Assembly (NCBI RefSeq): GCF_032854445.1
Contig: NC_088295.1
Location: 82,752,644-82,816,643 of the forward strand
Length of the DNA: 64,000 nucleotides
Reading direction: 5' to 3'
Source: Liolophura sinensis
Taxonomy: Eukaryota; Mollusca; Polyplacophora; Chitonida; Chitonidae
This document shows positions 26,901-36,000 of this stretch, piece after piece; positions within the stretch are counted from its first letter, which is position 1, and every line of letters starts with the position of its first letter. Position numbers and translations under genes: made by a program. The notes beneath the pieces are model-generated. The model had not been told where the DNA came from. It saw only the letters and a list, made by a program, of their open reading frames with translations, and made no database searches.

Positions 26901-29433
26901 GACTCGGTTCGCAAAGGCATGGGAATGATGTTACAAGCAGTTGTTCACATGTTTTTGCTGTTAGCTGCTGAATCATTATGACGCAGAACTTTTTTGAAAA
27001 AAGAAAAGTTATTGACCGATACCGTGTCCATTTACACAGGTCTCATTACTGTACAAATCAAATTTAGCCAAGTCTGGGGAATATGTAATCATATGTATAG
27101 GACATATAGGCCCCTAGCAGCGTATAGATTGAGAATGTTGCTACAGAACACATGCGGACATGCCTAACCCGAGATGGGCTCACAGTAATACATAGTATCT
27201 GTTTAACATAACCTGTAATGTTAATAGCACGTACATGTAACTACCTAGCTCTGAGATCGGTTGGCCATGTTCCCAGTTTAACCCGCAACTCCACTCTGTC
27301 GACTGCGGTGTTCTCATAATGCCAAAAGTGTACGAGACGAGAACAGGTTTCCGTGATCTTTAAGTATAATTAACGTCCCATTTAATAAATAATTAAATTA
27401 AGGGGTTTGTCACCGCCGTAGCGTTGTTTGCTATGTAAGCCGATACCGCTGAACCTTGTTTCTTACCGAGTCAAATCGCGCATTGGAGGGATTTGGCGAG
27501 GTACGAAACAAGGTTCAGTGGTATCAGGCTACACAACAAACACCAAGACGAAGTCGTTAAAGTCAGCTTTACCCCCCAAATTGAACAAAATGTGGCAAAA
27601 CTGCATATTTCATACAGACATTCTGTTTTACTGCCTCCACAGAGGTCATGCATTTTAGGCCAATCAACGGTAAGCCTAGATACGTCAAAGCTGCGTATGT
27701 ATGATGTCGTGTCTTACTGTTTCGTGTTTATTGTACATGTATTGTGACGTCATACCGCTGAGCTCAGATCGGAATGCCTTGAAACAAATGTTTCTTTTTC
27801 AACGTCATGGCGTCTGGGGGGAAAATATGAAAAATGTAAAAACAAAAGCGATAGGCCTATCTGTAAACTGTGCGAAATAACACTTTTATCACTGGACGAA
27901 ATCTCGATTGTTCACGTTTATATAAATCACGCGGCAAATCTAACAAGTAAACAAACTCAAATTCTTTTATTTGTCGACATAAATAGCATGAAATGATTTA
28001 ACTCGGGGAGGTAAACGTACCGGCCGGTGTGTTGCGTGACACACTCGAGGTTGTTTGAAAGGTCATCTCTGTTTAATATGAATATTTGCATACTGCCCGC
28101 AACTAACAGCAGGGTAGAATAAACGACTTACTCACTCAAACTTCATCCAATCTTCGCAAACCGCCATTTTGAAATCACGTGAATCCGTTGCTAGGGTGAA
28201 ATCGGCTACTCTTCACGATTATTAAAACAAAAGTTAAAGTCAGCAACAATGTTGTTCATCGCCCCTTAATGATGTGCGTCTCCTTAGTTTCAGTCTTAAC
28301 GTTCCACGAGTTTATTTTCTGGACGAGTGCGGCCGGCTCGAATAGCAAACGTTGGAATGCTGTCTATGCGCCTGATACATTTGTGTTAATTGTAACGTTA
28401 TAGTTTTCATGATTAACGAATAGCTGTATCATACGAAGTTAGAATTATTTTAGGTTTAAAAGACATGTATTTGTGGCGCACAACTTTGGTATGTTGAGAA
28501 CTGCGCATTCGAGAAGACGAAGTCTCGGGTTACCAAATGGTACGTCCGTCATTCAACACTTATGTCTTAATTCACAAAGGCTATAGGACTATTTACTACC
28601 GACTAACCCTTTCGGCCGCGTCAGTTTCCCAAAGCACTTCTTAAATCTCCCGTCCTATGAACGACCTAATGTTGGACAAGAATCGGAACTGAACTCCTTA
28701 GCGAAAAAATGTACAAAACGTAGACACACTGACGTTGAGATAAGAATAACAATATAAGAGTTGATGAAAGGCGGTTAATGCTGCAGCAAGCTGATCCATT
28801 TTCTGTAGCAGGTTACTGAAAAATGCCTAAAGTTTTGCTCTTATCGCAACGTTTGTGGGCCACAACTGCTGCTACTTTTTTGACTTTATCATAATTCTGT
28901 TAACCGACTTACATTTATATCATGCAACTGCGTCTAAGTGTTAATCGCTTAATCATCTATTTGTATATTTAAAATTCGGGTTTTATAATTTTACGATTTC
29001 TCCTCCTTGAATTAGGCAATCACAAAATAGTTTGTACATAAAGCTTTTTCACATGTGAGTGGACAGTTAGATTGTATATTCTCTGTTTGAAGGTTGTGAG
29101 TATGGGGACTTGTGGGACGAATGTAACCATAGCCAGTGTTCCATGTACAGCCAGACAGTCCGGGATTATTGCTGCCAAACATGCAGCTCGACCAGCCAAC
29201 CCAACGCACCGGCAACAACCACGTCACCATGGCCGACCAGCCCACCTCAAACCACTACCCAAAACTGGACTGAGACAAAAACTCCGTGGAAATGGTGGTT
29301 GACCACGCGGCCAATGGGCAAAACGCCAAGCTCAGTCCATTCATTACGATCGTGTAGACTTAACCATCACTGTCTCATTCTCCTTTGTCTTCTTTGTCTC
29401 GACTTTGTCAACACATATGTAATTGTAACTTAA
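8809..29433 (+). CDS. Secreted ADAMTS-like zinc metalloprotease (reprolysin, M12B), 17 exons
   Basis: Exons: 8809-8911, 9255-9466, 10306-10395, 13341-13491, 14709-14817, 15469-15559, 15847-15924, 16247-16407, 16754-16791, 18028-18133, 19475-19639, 20315-20459, 23754-23873, 24475-24526, 24804-24977, 26378-26494, 29093-29433. All borders are GT-AG, all phases agree, and the joined frame gives 750 residues. Residues 1-22 are a signal peptide (MILYFSFWGIFFLLF...). The prodomain ends at a furin site RPKR (198-201). The catalytic domain follows, with HELGHNLGSKHD (375-386) supplying three zinc-binding His and the catalytic Glu, and a Met-turn YIMS (Met400). Residues ~437-540 match the ADAMTS cysteine-rich domain (GTSCGNRKWCVNGEC). 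Three CC..C-ending six-cysteine modules (543-580, 600-627, 639-668) resemble PLAC domains. A Thr/Pro-rich stretch and a hydrophobic tail (~729-750) close the protein. It should cleave extracellular substrates. No thrombospondin repeat is seen, unlike typical ADAMTS. Introns carry SINEs and tandem arrays. Confidence 0.93.
9598..9676. repeat. C-rich tract and CA microsatellite
   Basis: Poly-C runs (9602-9657) are followed by (CA)n (9659-9676) in intron 2. Open frames on both strands here are artefacts of low complexity. Confidence 0.9.
9832..10139 (-). repeat. SINE-A with internal insertion
   Basis: Core and body are present on the minus strand (GATTGGTGTTTTACGCCGTA, CGGCCAGCATTATGGTGGGA). The head (CCATTGCGCC...GTAGGCCCC) is separated from the body by about 70 unrelated bases. 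Lies in intron 2. Confidence 0.85.
10396..10674 (+). repeat. Degenerate array starting at the splice donor of exon 3
   Basis: From the donor itself, a ~40-50 bp motif recurs: GTAAGTACCGTATATTAGA (10396), GTAAAGCCGTTTACTAG (10436), GTAAGTAAAGCTGTACATTA (10473) and GTAAGTAAAGCCGCATATTG (10519), each followed by a segment like ACTACTTTTGAACTGCAGAA. It leads straight into the 51-bp array, whose unit contains a related AAGTAAAGCCGTACATTGG. Confidence 0.7.
10675..12770. repeat. 51-bp minisatellite in metalloprotease intron 3
   Basis: About 40 copies of a 51-bp unit containing AAGCCGTACATTGGTATAAT, GGTTGAGGTATA and GTCCAGCTCATAAGC. Two main subtypes differ by CATCTCATGAGC versus CAGCTCATAAGC, and some units are shortened. 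Because 51 is a multiple of three, long antisense frames encode a 17-residue repeat. These are by-products, not genes, as they lie inside an intron on the opposite strand. Confidence 0.95.
13540..13950 (+). repeat. Dispersed repeat family C, copy 2
   Basis: Aligns with 4270-4725 and, inverted, with 28140-28460. Lies in intron 4. The minus-strand open frame across it is spurious. Confidence 0.65.
15105..15262 (+). repeat. SINE-A fragment, 5' truncated
   Basis: Matches the SINE-A body and core (GATGGTCGTGGGTATCGC, GATGCTGGCCGCCGTCGTAT, GACGTAAAATACTAATCA), ending in an A-rich tail. Lies in intron 5. Confidence 0.85.
18028..18133 (+). CDS. Metalloprotease exon 10, zinc-binding helix
   Basis: Encodes GLAYISGVC...RGLVTAAHELGH and the first two bases of Asn380. 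The zinc motif is split by intron 10 and completed by exon 11 (LGSKHD). All three zinc ligands (His375, His379, His385) and the catalytic Glu376 are intact, so the protease should be active. Confidence 0.92.
18705..19440. repeat. 41-bp minisatellite abutting the acceptor of exon 11
   Basis: The 3' two thirds are regular copies of a 41-bp unit containing GTCGTGACATATGCAGTTGC and GACATGTGGTTGTGACC. The 5' third is degenerate ~20-bp half-units. It ends about 35 bp before exon 11. All three antisense frames are open because the unit lacks stops, which explains antisense ORFs of up to 251 codons. Confidence 0.95.
20460..22660. other. Intron 12, 5' part
   Basis: I see no exon. A small hairpin with perfect 12-bp arms (21486-21497 and 21521-21532, CTCGGCTGTGAT and its complement) is present. 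Confidence 0.5.
22661..23251 (-). mobile_element. Non-autonomous terminal-inverted-repeat element, copy 2
   Basis: Both ends are preserved. TATATCGGGTAGGCATAAAA at the left matches the complement of the right end (TTTTTTATGTCCACCCGATA), giving inverted repeats of about 40 bp. It is inverted relative to 6815-7390. It lies in intron 12 and has no open frame of note. Termini and TA-rich flanks would suit a Tc1/mariner-like parent, but that is only a guess. Confidence 0.85.
24090..24190 (+). repeat. CTTT microsatellite and T-rich tract
   Basis: (CTTT)n followed by poly-T in intron 13. Open frames here are low-complexity artefacts. Confidence 0.9.
25935..26025 (-). repeat. SINE-A remnant
   Basis: Degenerate match to the minus-strand core and body: TACTCAAGCATATTTCACTC, then CAGTTGCTGGCAGGCCTTT. 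It may have landed in an old exon; see findings. Confidence 0.65.
26495..29092. other. Intron 16
   Basis: No exon recognised. It contains an imperfect hairpin (arms 27442-27467 and 27500-27525) and repeat family C copy 3 (28140-28460, minus). Confidence 0.5.
28140..28460 (-). repeat. Dispersed repeat family C, copy 3
   Basis: Its reverse complement shares ACTATAACGTTACAATTA, ACACAAATGTA and GGCCGCACTCGTCCAGAAA with copies 1 and 2. Confidence 0.6.
29093..29433 (+). CDS. Metalloprotease last exon, PLAC-like module 3 and hydrophobic tail
   Basis: Encodes a six-cysteine module ending YCCQTC, a Thr/Pro/Ser-rich linker suited to O-glycosylation, and a Leu/Ile/Val/Cys-rich last ~20 residues ending NTYVIVT before TAA. 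The tail would suit a GPI-attachment signal or a weak membrane anchor; I cannot tell which. Confidence 0.85.
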
Positions 29434-29512
29434 CTAAAATAGATGTAGTTATTTTGCAATTGGTCATCCATACAATTTTTTGTGTCGTTTGTATTTATTT
29501 CATAACTTAAAC

Positions 29513-29608
29513 GGGGTCCCTGTGGCTGAGTTGCTTACCGCGCTAGCGCAGCGTAATGACCTAGGAGCCTCTCACCAATACGGTCGCTGTGAGTTCAAGT
29601 CCAGTTCA
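29513..29608 (+). repeat. SINE-A head only
   Basis: tRNA-like head from GGGGTCCCTGTGGCTGAG to GAGTTCAAGTCCAG with the rest missing. Lies just past the metalloprotease stop, probably in its 3' flank. Confidence 0.85.
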
Positions 29609-30879
29609 TAGATTCATTCATACTGTAGATTTAATAAGATAACCAATTACTGAAGCAGTTCCAATCAGCCTAAAATTTCACAAAACGTGGTATTTTTGGC
29701 CTAACCCTTCCTAGGGTAGTTGACGGCCAAGTGAACACACGCGTAGAGTTTCGCATGGCGAGAGAGTTCAGAAAGAAAGGATCTGATATGGTTAGGCGGG
29801 GAATCGGCCTTAGTGCAACAAACTGTGCACCTCAATAAGCGAAACTGACTATCGCCGTAAGTGACAGCTGCTGACGTACTCTTAAGGCCACTTCTTTATA
29901 TATATAATATGACAAAATTCATCGTATTATAAAGATGATGTTTTACATATGAAGACAAACGAGACTTTGAAAGCATGTAGAAATACACACATAATCACAA
30001 AGTTTCAGTGAAAATATTGTTTGGTTAACTTTTATCTTCGTACCATAATTTAAGAACACGGTAACTCGTTGAACGAAAAATTGTCTTTTTTGATCAAGAG
30101 CGTATTTTTGTCGGGTTATTACTAAACAATCATGTCTTTCATGGCGTATAAGTTTTATGGGAGCTTTGATCAAGTTTTATTCTTCCGATTCAAAAATTTA
30201 CAGAATCGTGCTGAGATTTTGAAATTTGCACTTTTTTTTAATAATACCTCTCTGAGGCCAATTATCCGCCTTACATTTTCCTTTATGAAAGCGCTTATAA
30301 ATGACTTTTTGTTTTTGGAATGGTGGAATAATTGTTATGTTTCCAGAATTTGGTATAAGTAAAGTTTTCTAGGTTCCAGAGTTGTGTTGTGTATAAGCGC
30401 AACAAAGGTTATGACTGACCCATGACTTGTCACGCATATGCCGTGGCAGCCACTGGCATACAACCTCTATACTGACTTTCAGACCTTCATGCAATAACGA
30501 AACAAACGACAGCATCGCTCTCCTGATCACACTCGTCTTTCTTGTCAATGAGCAGTTCGACTACAGCTGTACAAATATCTCGAACAACCTACCAATGAAA
30601 TCGGGGAAGCCCAGTGGTCGTCCTGCCTCCCCTTCCGTGCCGATGCACTGGTACTGAGTCATTCAGGTGACTTCACTACAATTTTTTACAAGCCAAAGAT
30701 AATTTTATTCCCAAATCAGCGGTAAATGTATGACGGGAATTGCTTAAATGTGAGCGATCGCAACCGTTGTCAGATATACCGATTAGGAAAGCAGTTAATT
30801 TGATTTATTACATTTATTTGTTTGATTATTGTTAAAGTCATCAATCAGTTTGCCAAAATATTCAATATTACCAGAAAAA
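29609..30879. other. Intergenic
   Basis: No gene recognised. A segment near 30160-30240 loosely resembles 32216-32290 (GATTTTGAAATTTGCACTTT in both). Confidence 0.45.
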
Positions 30880-31297
30880 TCATCGGGATGAAAAGAGAAG
30901 GGGCACGATCAGTGGGCCAGAGAAGGTCGCGTAAACTTCTGCAGGCTTCCCAAACAAACCACCCTCCATTATCTGCACAAAAACCTTTTCCCCTTTTTCT
31001 AACTCTGTCAAAACGGTGTTCATCAGCGGAAACCAGGTACTCCATGTTTCGTAGAGATCTAGGTATAATTTCGCGTCCATATCGTCATCTTTATAGTTAA
31101 CAGCAGTGAATGTAATCTGATGAACCCGGCCACAGGAGCGATGAATGTGTTCTTCTCAGTGCTGAAACCGTTACCAATATTCGGCATCACTTTTTCGTAA
31201 GTAACCTGGCGGGCTCCAGTCTGATGGTTGTCTTCCCAACCGAGAAGGCGACGAAAAGTCGAGTTGGTGTGTTGAAATTTCCCGAAACAAACGCCAT
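30880..31297 (-). pseudogene. Frameshifted C1q-domain protein
   Basis: Read on the minus strand, three frames together give a C1q fold: MAFVSGNFN, then TGARQVTYEKVMPNIGNGFS and NTFIAPVAGF, then ITFTAVNYKDDD and LEKGEKVFVQIMEGG...YATFSGPLI. These match the order of conserved C1q blocks (AF.A..., V.F..V..N.G, F.AP..G.Y, L.L..G..V.V, TFSG). Frame changes fall near 31261-31276 and 31114-31125. C1q-domain proteins act as secreted pattern-recognition lectins and are greatly expanded in molluscs. With two breaks and no signal-peptide exon seen, I call a pseudogene; sequencing errors are the alternative. Confidence 0.75.
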
Positions 31298-31659
31298 CGT
31301 GTTCGTAACTAGATAACCCTTTTTACCCTAAGGTGTAAGTTATTGTTTACCAGTACAATTACATGTAGTAATTCGTTGACACTGTTTTCGTTTGTTGTTA
31401 AGTTGTGATTTCAGCAGATAAAAAGGGAAACACATTCACACTGAGACATGTGACTGGCATCCTGACATGTCGGATGACATTTATTTATTCGATTATCAAG
31501 TTAACATCATACCCAAGGATTTTTTCAATGAAAACAGCGGCGATCTGGCGCCTCTTTCACAAAGCAATAGGAGGCTAAGCTGACCGTAATTGCAATGGCA
31601 ACATATGTCTTTAACATAGTAATTACTATCAACTTAGACTACGATCGATGTGTGCCGGA
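31298..31659. other. Intergenic
   Basis: Nothing recognised. It could contain the lost upstream part of the C1q relic. Confidence 0.4.
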
Positions 31660-32130
31660 GGCCCCATCTGGAAAAGCAAAATTCACAACCTTACGACAAT
31701 TGCAGCCATGGTTGCATGGATGCAGAAAATACAAAACCGACGATGCATAAAAACTGTTATTAAAAAAAGACCATTATTTCAGTATATGTGGCATGAACAT
31801 TTGTACAAAAACTGCCTACGCTAAGTAACTCTCATAAAAGAAAGGAAAACAATAAAATGAACTATATGTCAAACTCCATGAAAAACATCCGGGTGGTATG
31901 ATTTATTTTAAAGTTGAACTCGACAAAGTTTGTCAGGCGGCTCCAATTCAATCGGCTGGCGAGTCCCATCGAAGAGAGCTAACTCATAAACATATATAAA
32001 TATGGATGCCCAAGGGCGGATAAAAACATATATAAAGCCCTATATCAAAAGTAATGTGCACTGGGAAAATTGCAGTTGACCATATTTAGTTTACCGAGAA
32101 ATTAGTATATGGTTGTGTATTGTTTTATTT
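31660..32130 (+). repeat. Dispersed repeat family E, copy 2
   Basis: Matches 6070-6330 in two parts (31668-31706 and 31935-32130), separated by ~220 bp found only here. Confidence 0.7.
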
Positions 32131-32136
32131 ATTGTG

Positions 32137-32218
32137 TGATGCACTATCCCCTTCATGCTGAACGCCAAGCGAGGAATTTACAACTTCCTCTTTTAAAGTC
32201 TATGGATGATTTGACCCA
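32137..32218 (-). repeat. SINE-B fragment
   Basis: Contains ATCCCCTTCATGCTGAACGC and CTTCCTCTTTTAAAGTCT, the middle of SINE-B on the minus strand. Confidence 0.85.
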
Positions 32219-32926
32219 GTTTTATACTTCTAATTTTAAATTTACAATAATGTGCTGAAAATGTGTGATTTTGAAATTTGCACTTTCTTATCGTGCACGT
32301 ACATTTCTGGGTTCCTTTCTGTGAAGGGTCACTCGCCACATGTGTTCATCAAAGTGACCCCCTAAAAAACAAAACTCTTAATGTAGGAGTACATACTGTT
32401 GCTTTTAATCACACTCTACCCGTGCGAACAATTTGTGCTATTGTACAAAATCCTCCCGAACGTGAGGGAATTCCTCCACTTACAGTACATGGCATGCCTT
32501 AGGGCTGTCACTGTGCCGTGTCATATAATGCGAGACTGGCATGTGCACAGATCAGCGGAAGGTTGACTGGTATTGAATCTGGAGTGATGTAGTTAACTTG
32601 GAGTTAAACCTTCAGACATAGTCAAATGATGTAAACATTTGTTGGAATTATGCAGTATGATCTGACGTTCACTTTATGGGTGAAAACACGTTCAAGAGCT
32701 CTATCGCTTTTGTATCCGCCATTGTGCATATGGAGAAGGAAAGGGAACGTCTCGCGCGTGTCGACTGTGTCAAAAACAAAATCATCTTTACTTGGGCACA
32801 TTTTTATTATCATTTTATTTGCCTGATCCAATAACAAAGAATATACCATGCAGATTTTGCACAGAAATTTCATGTCACTTTACACGAATTTCCATCAACC
32901 AAACAGTGTATGCAAGATTCAGTTAG
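32219..32926. other. Intergenic, upstream of the FAX-like gene
   Basis: No gene recognised. The start codon exon of the FAX-like gene probably lies here or further upstream, but I could not find it. Confidence 0.4.
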
Positions 32927-33018
32927 AGGTCTGGTGGGTCAACAATAGGCATCACAGTCGCGAACTTGATCCTAGTAATATCGTGTCTGTTCGGAACCAT
33001 TTCAACCATATTCTCAGC
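32927..33018 (+). CDS. Tentative membrane-anchor exon of the FAX-like gene
   Basis: Open frame RSGGSTIGITVANLILV... with about 22 hydrophobic residues, ending TCA GC|GTAAGT in phase 2, which is exactly the phase needed by the exon at 34648. An in-frame TAG directly precedes it, so it must be spliced from an upstream start exon. The acceptor (TTAG|AGG) has a poor pyrimidine tract. Confidence 0.5.
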
Positions 33019-36000
33019 GTAAGTATTGTACTGTTGTTTCACTTTAGGCACCTCGCAACAGTTTAAAGTGATACATGTAGCTTCTGCCCAGATTTTAGCG
33101 CTACTATGGTTCGCCTGGCGGATTGAAGTGTGCTGCACAGTCTTCACGCAGGATCTGTAGCCCAGTCTGTCAGAAAATTTCTTCTGCGTTAGTATTAACG
33201 ATATCGAACATCATTAACTCGAATTGCGCTCACGCATGTTTGTAATGCTTTTCCATGTATTCTGTCTATGCATCTCTTACAAAACAACTGCATTGATTTT
33301 GATGAAACTTACTATACATCTTGCCACCATCTGAGCTTGTGTATACTTAATTTAATGGCAATCGGCTATTTTTTTCATGATTATTCCCATTTATGAGTTT
33401 GCGTAATAGTACTTTTCAAGAATTCGGATTTTGTCCATGCAACCCTTACTAAAGTACTGAACCAATTTCCATGAAACTTAGCATACATGTTCCCTATGAT
33501 CTAAACTTGTGCATGCTTAAGGTTAGCTGTAATCGGGGTATTTCGGACATGAGGATTCTAGTTTTAAAAAATCTTAAATTTTGGTGGAACAATACAGCTG
33601 CTCCAAAATCAGAGCAGATCCTACATGTATGTATATAAACTATCGCGAGCAAGACAGTCAGGTCTCTTTGTATTTATCGTATGCATGTAAATTCGTGCAG
33701 AGCAATGATTGCCATTTCCAAGCCTATGATATGGATATTTATGGCTTCGTGTCCAGGTTACAACTCCAGTTACTGGAGCTGATAATTACTTTACGACTGG
33801 TCCAGAACAACCTAGTCATGGAAGCCGAAAAAGGTCAACATGACTAGATGAATCCGCCATGTCAGTATCGTTTCGTGGCGCAGTCTGGCAATATTACTTT
33901 GCTACATCTCTAATCTCCTTGTACCATCACAATAAGTTGCATTGCTTCGCAGCAGCTCAAGCGCTTAAGTAGTCATCCGTGCGGAGAACTGAAAAAATAA
34001 TACATTTCGCATTGCTTGCAAGTATCCTGATTTCAGTACAATGTTGGCATTGATGTTGTCTCTCCAAATCACAACTGTTGGTGTAAACCTAAGTATTTCA
34101 CTACGGTTTCATTGATGTAACACAGCTTTTCTGGAACATATCGCTCGCTTGTCAGCTTTAAAAATTGCACATGGTTTCCAATCCTTCTTTTGGAGTAGGG
34201 ATACCGGTTAATGCCATAACTGTAAACATTATACCAAATGTTAAAAGCAAGAGTGTTGGGATGGTCTGGTGACACTAAGCCAATGTGGCGTCAGAAGATG
34301 CGAACTCCACGTTAAGCAGAAACCACTGTGACCATGTGACAAAAGACTGCAAACTGCACGTTTAGCAAAAACAGCTATGGCTATGTGAAACAATACTGCA
34401 AACTCTACTTCAAGCAAAAACCACTGTGACTATATGACAGAATACTGTAAACTCCACGTTAATCAGAAACCACCCTGTGACGGAATACTGCAAAGTGCAC
34501 GTTAAGCAGAAACCACCCTGGCCATGTGACAGAATAGTGTAAACTCTACGTTGAGCAGAAACCACTGTGACTGTGTGACAGAATACCGCAAACTCAACAT
34601 TAACCAGAAACAACAGAGTAATTACATATAAATATTTTTTCTTACAGAGACCAAATAATGATGGACAAAGCAGTGGCCAACGACGAATTACAAGAACACC
34701 ACAAAAAGGATTTTGTCTACGTCTATGCCCCGCTTTCCTGTGGACTGGTGCCATCAATCTCTCCATTCGCCCTAAAGTTGGAGACATGGCTCCGCATGAT
34801 GGATATCCCATACAAGGTAATGACTAGTTAATACAACTCCACATGGTGAATATCACATACACTGTAATGACTGGTTTATAGGATTGCACATGGTGGATAT
34901 CCCTTTCAAGACACTGACTAGTTTATATGGATCCGCATGGTGGATATTCCATTCAAGGTAATGACAAGTTTATATGGCTCGGCATGATGAATATCACATT
35001 CTATGTAATGACCAATTTATGTGGCTCCGCATGATGGATATCCCATACAAATTAATGGCTAGTTTATATGGCTTGGCATGGTGGATATCCCATACAAGAT
35101 AAAGACTAGTTTATATTGCTCGGCATGGTGGATATCCCATACAAGATAATGACTAGTTTATATGGCTCCGCATGGTGGATATCACATACAAGGTAATGAC
35201 CAATTTATGTGGCTCTGCATGATGGATATCCCAAACAAGTTAATGGCTAGTTTATATGGCTCCGCATGGTGGATATCACATGCAAGGTAATAAACTATTT
35301 ATATGGCTCCGCATGGTGGATATCCCATACAAGTTAATGGCTAGTTTACATGGCTCGGCATGGTGAATATCCCAGACGAGGTAAAGACTAGTTTATACGG
35401 CTCCGCATGGTGGATATCACATACAAAAGCATGACTAGTTTATATGGCTCTGCATAGTGGATATCACATACAAGGTAATAACCTATTTATAAGAGTCCGC
35501 ATGATGGATATCCCATACAAGGTAATGACTAGTTTATATGGCTCCGCATGGTAGATATTCCATACAAGGTAAAGACTAGTTTATATGGCTCCGCATGAGG
35601 GATATCATATTCAAGGTAATGACTAATTTATATGTCTCCGCATGGTGAATATCTCATACAAGGTAAAGACTAGTTTATATGGCTCCGCATGATGGATATT
35701 CCATACAAAACCATGACTAGTTTATCTGGCTCCGCATGGTGGATATCTCATACAAAGGTAAAGACTAGTTTATATGGCTCCGTATGATGGATATTCCATA
35801 CAAAACCATGACTAGTTTATCTGGCTCCGCATGATGGATATCACATTCAATGTAATGACCAATTTATGTGGCTCCGCATGATGGATATCACATTCAATGT
35901 AATGACCAATTTATCTGGCTCCGCATGATGGATATCACAAACAAGGTAATGACCAATTTATATGTCTCTGCATGGTGAATATCTCATACAAGGTAAAGAC

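Noticed and set aside
30427-30657. 76-codon plus-strand frame
   Set aside because: No motif, signal peptide or splice context that I can support.
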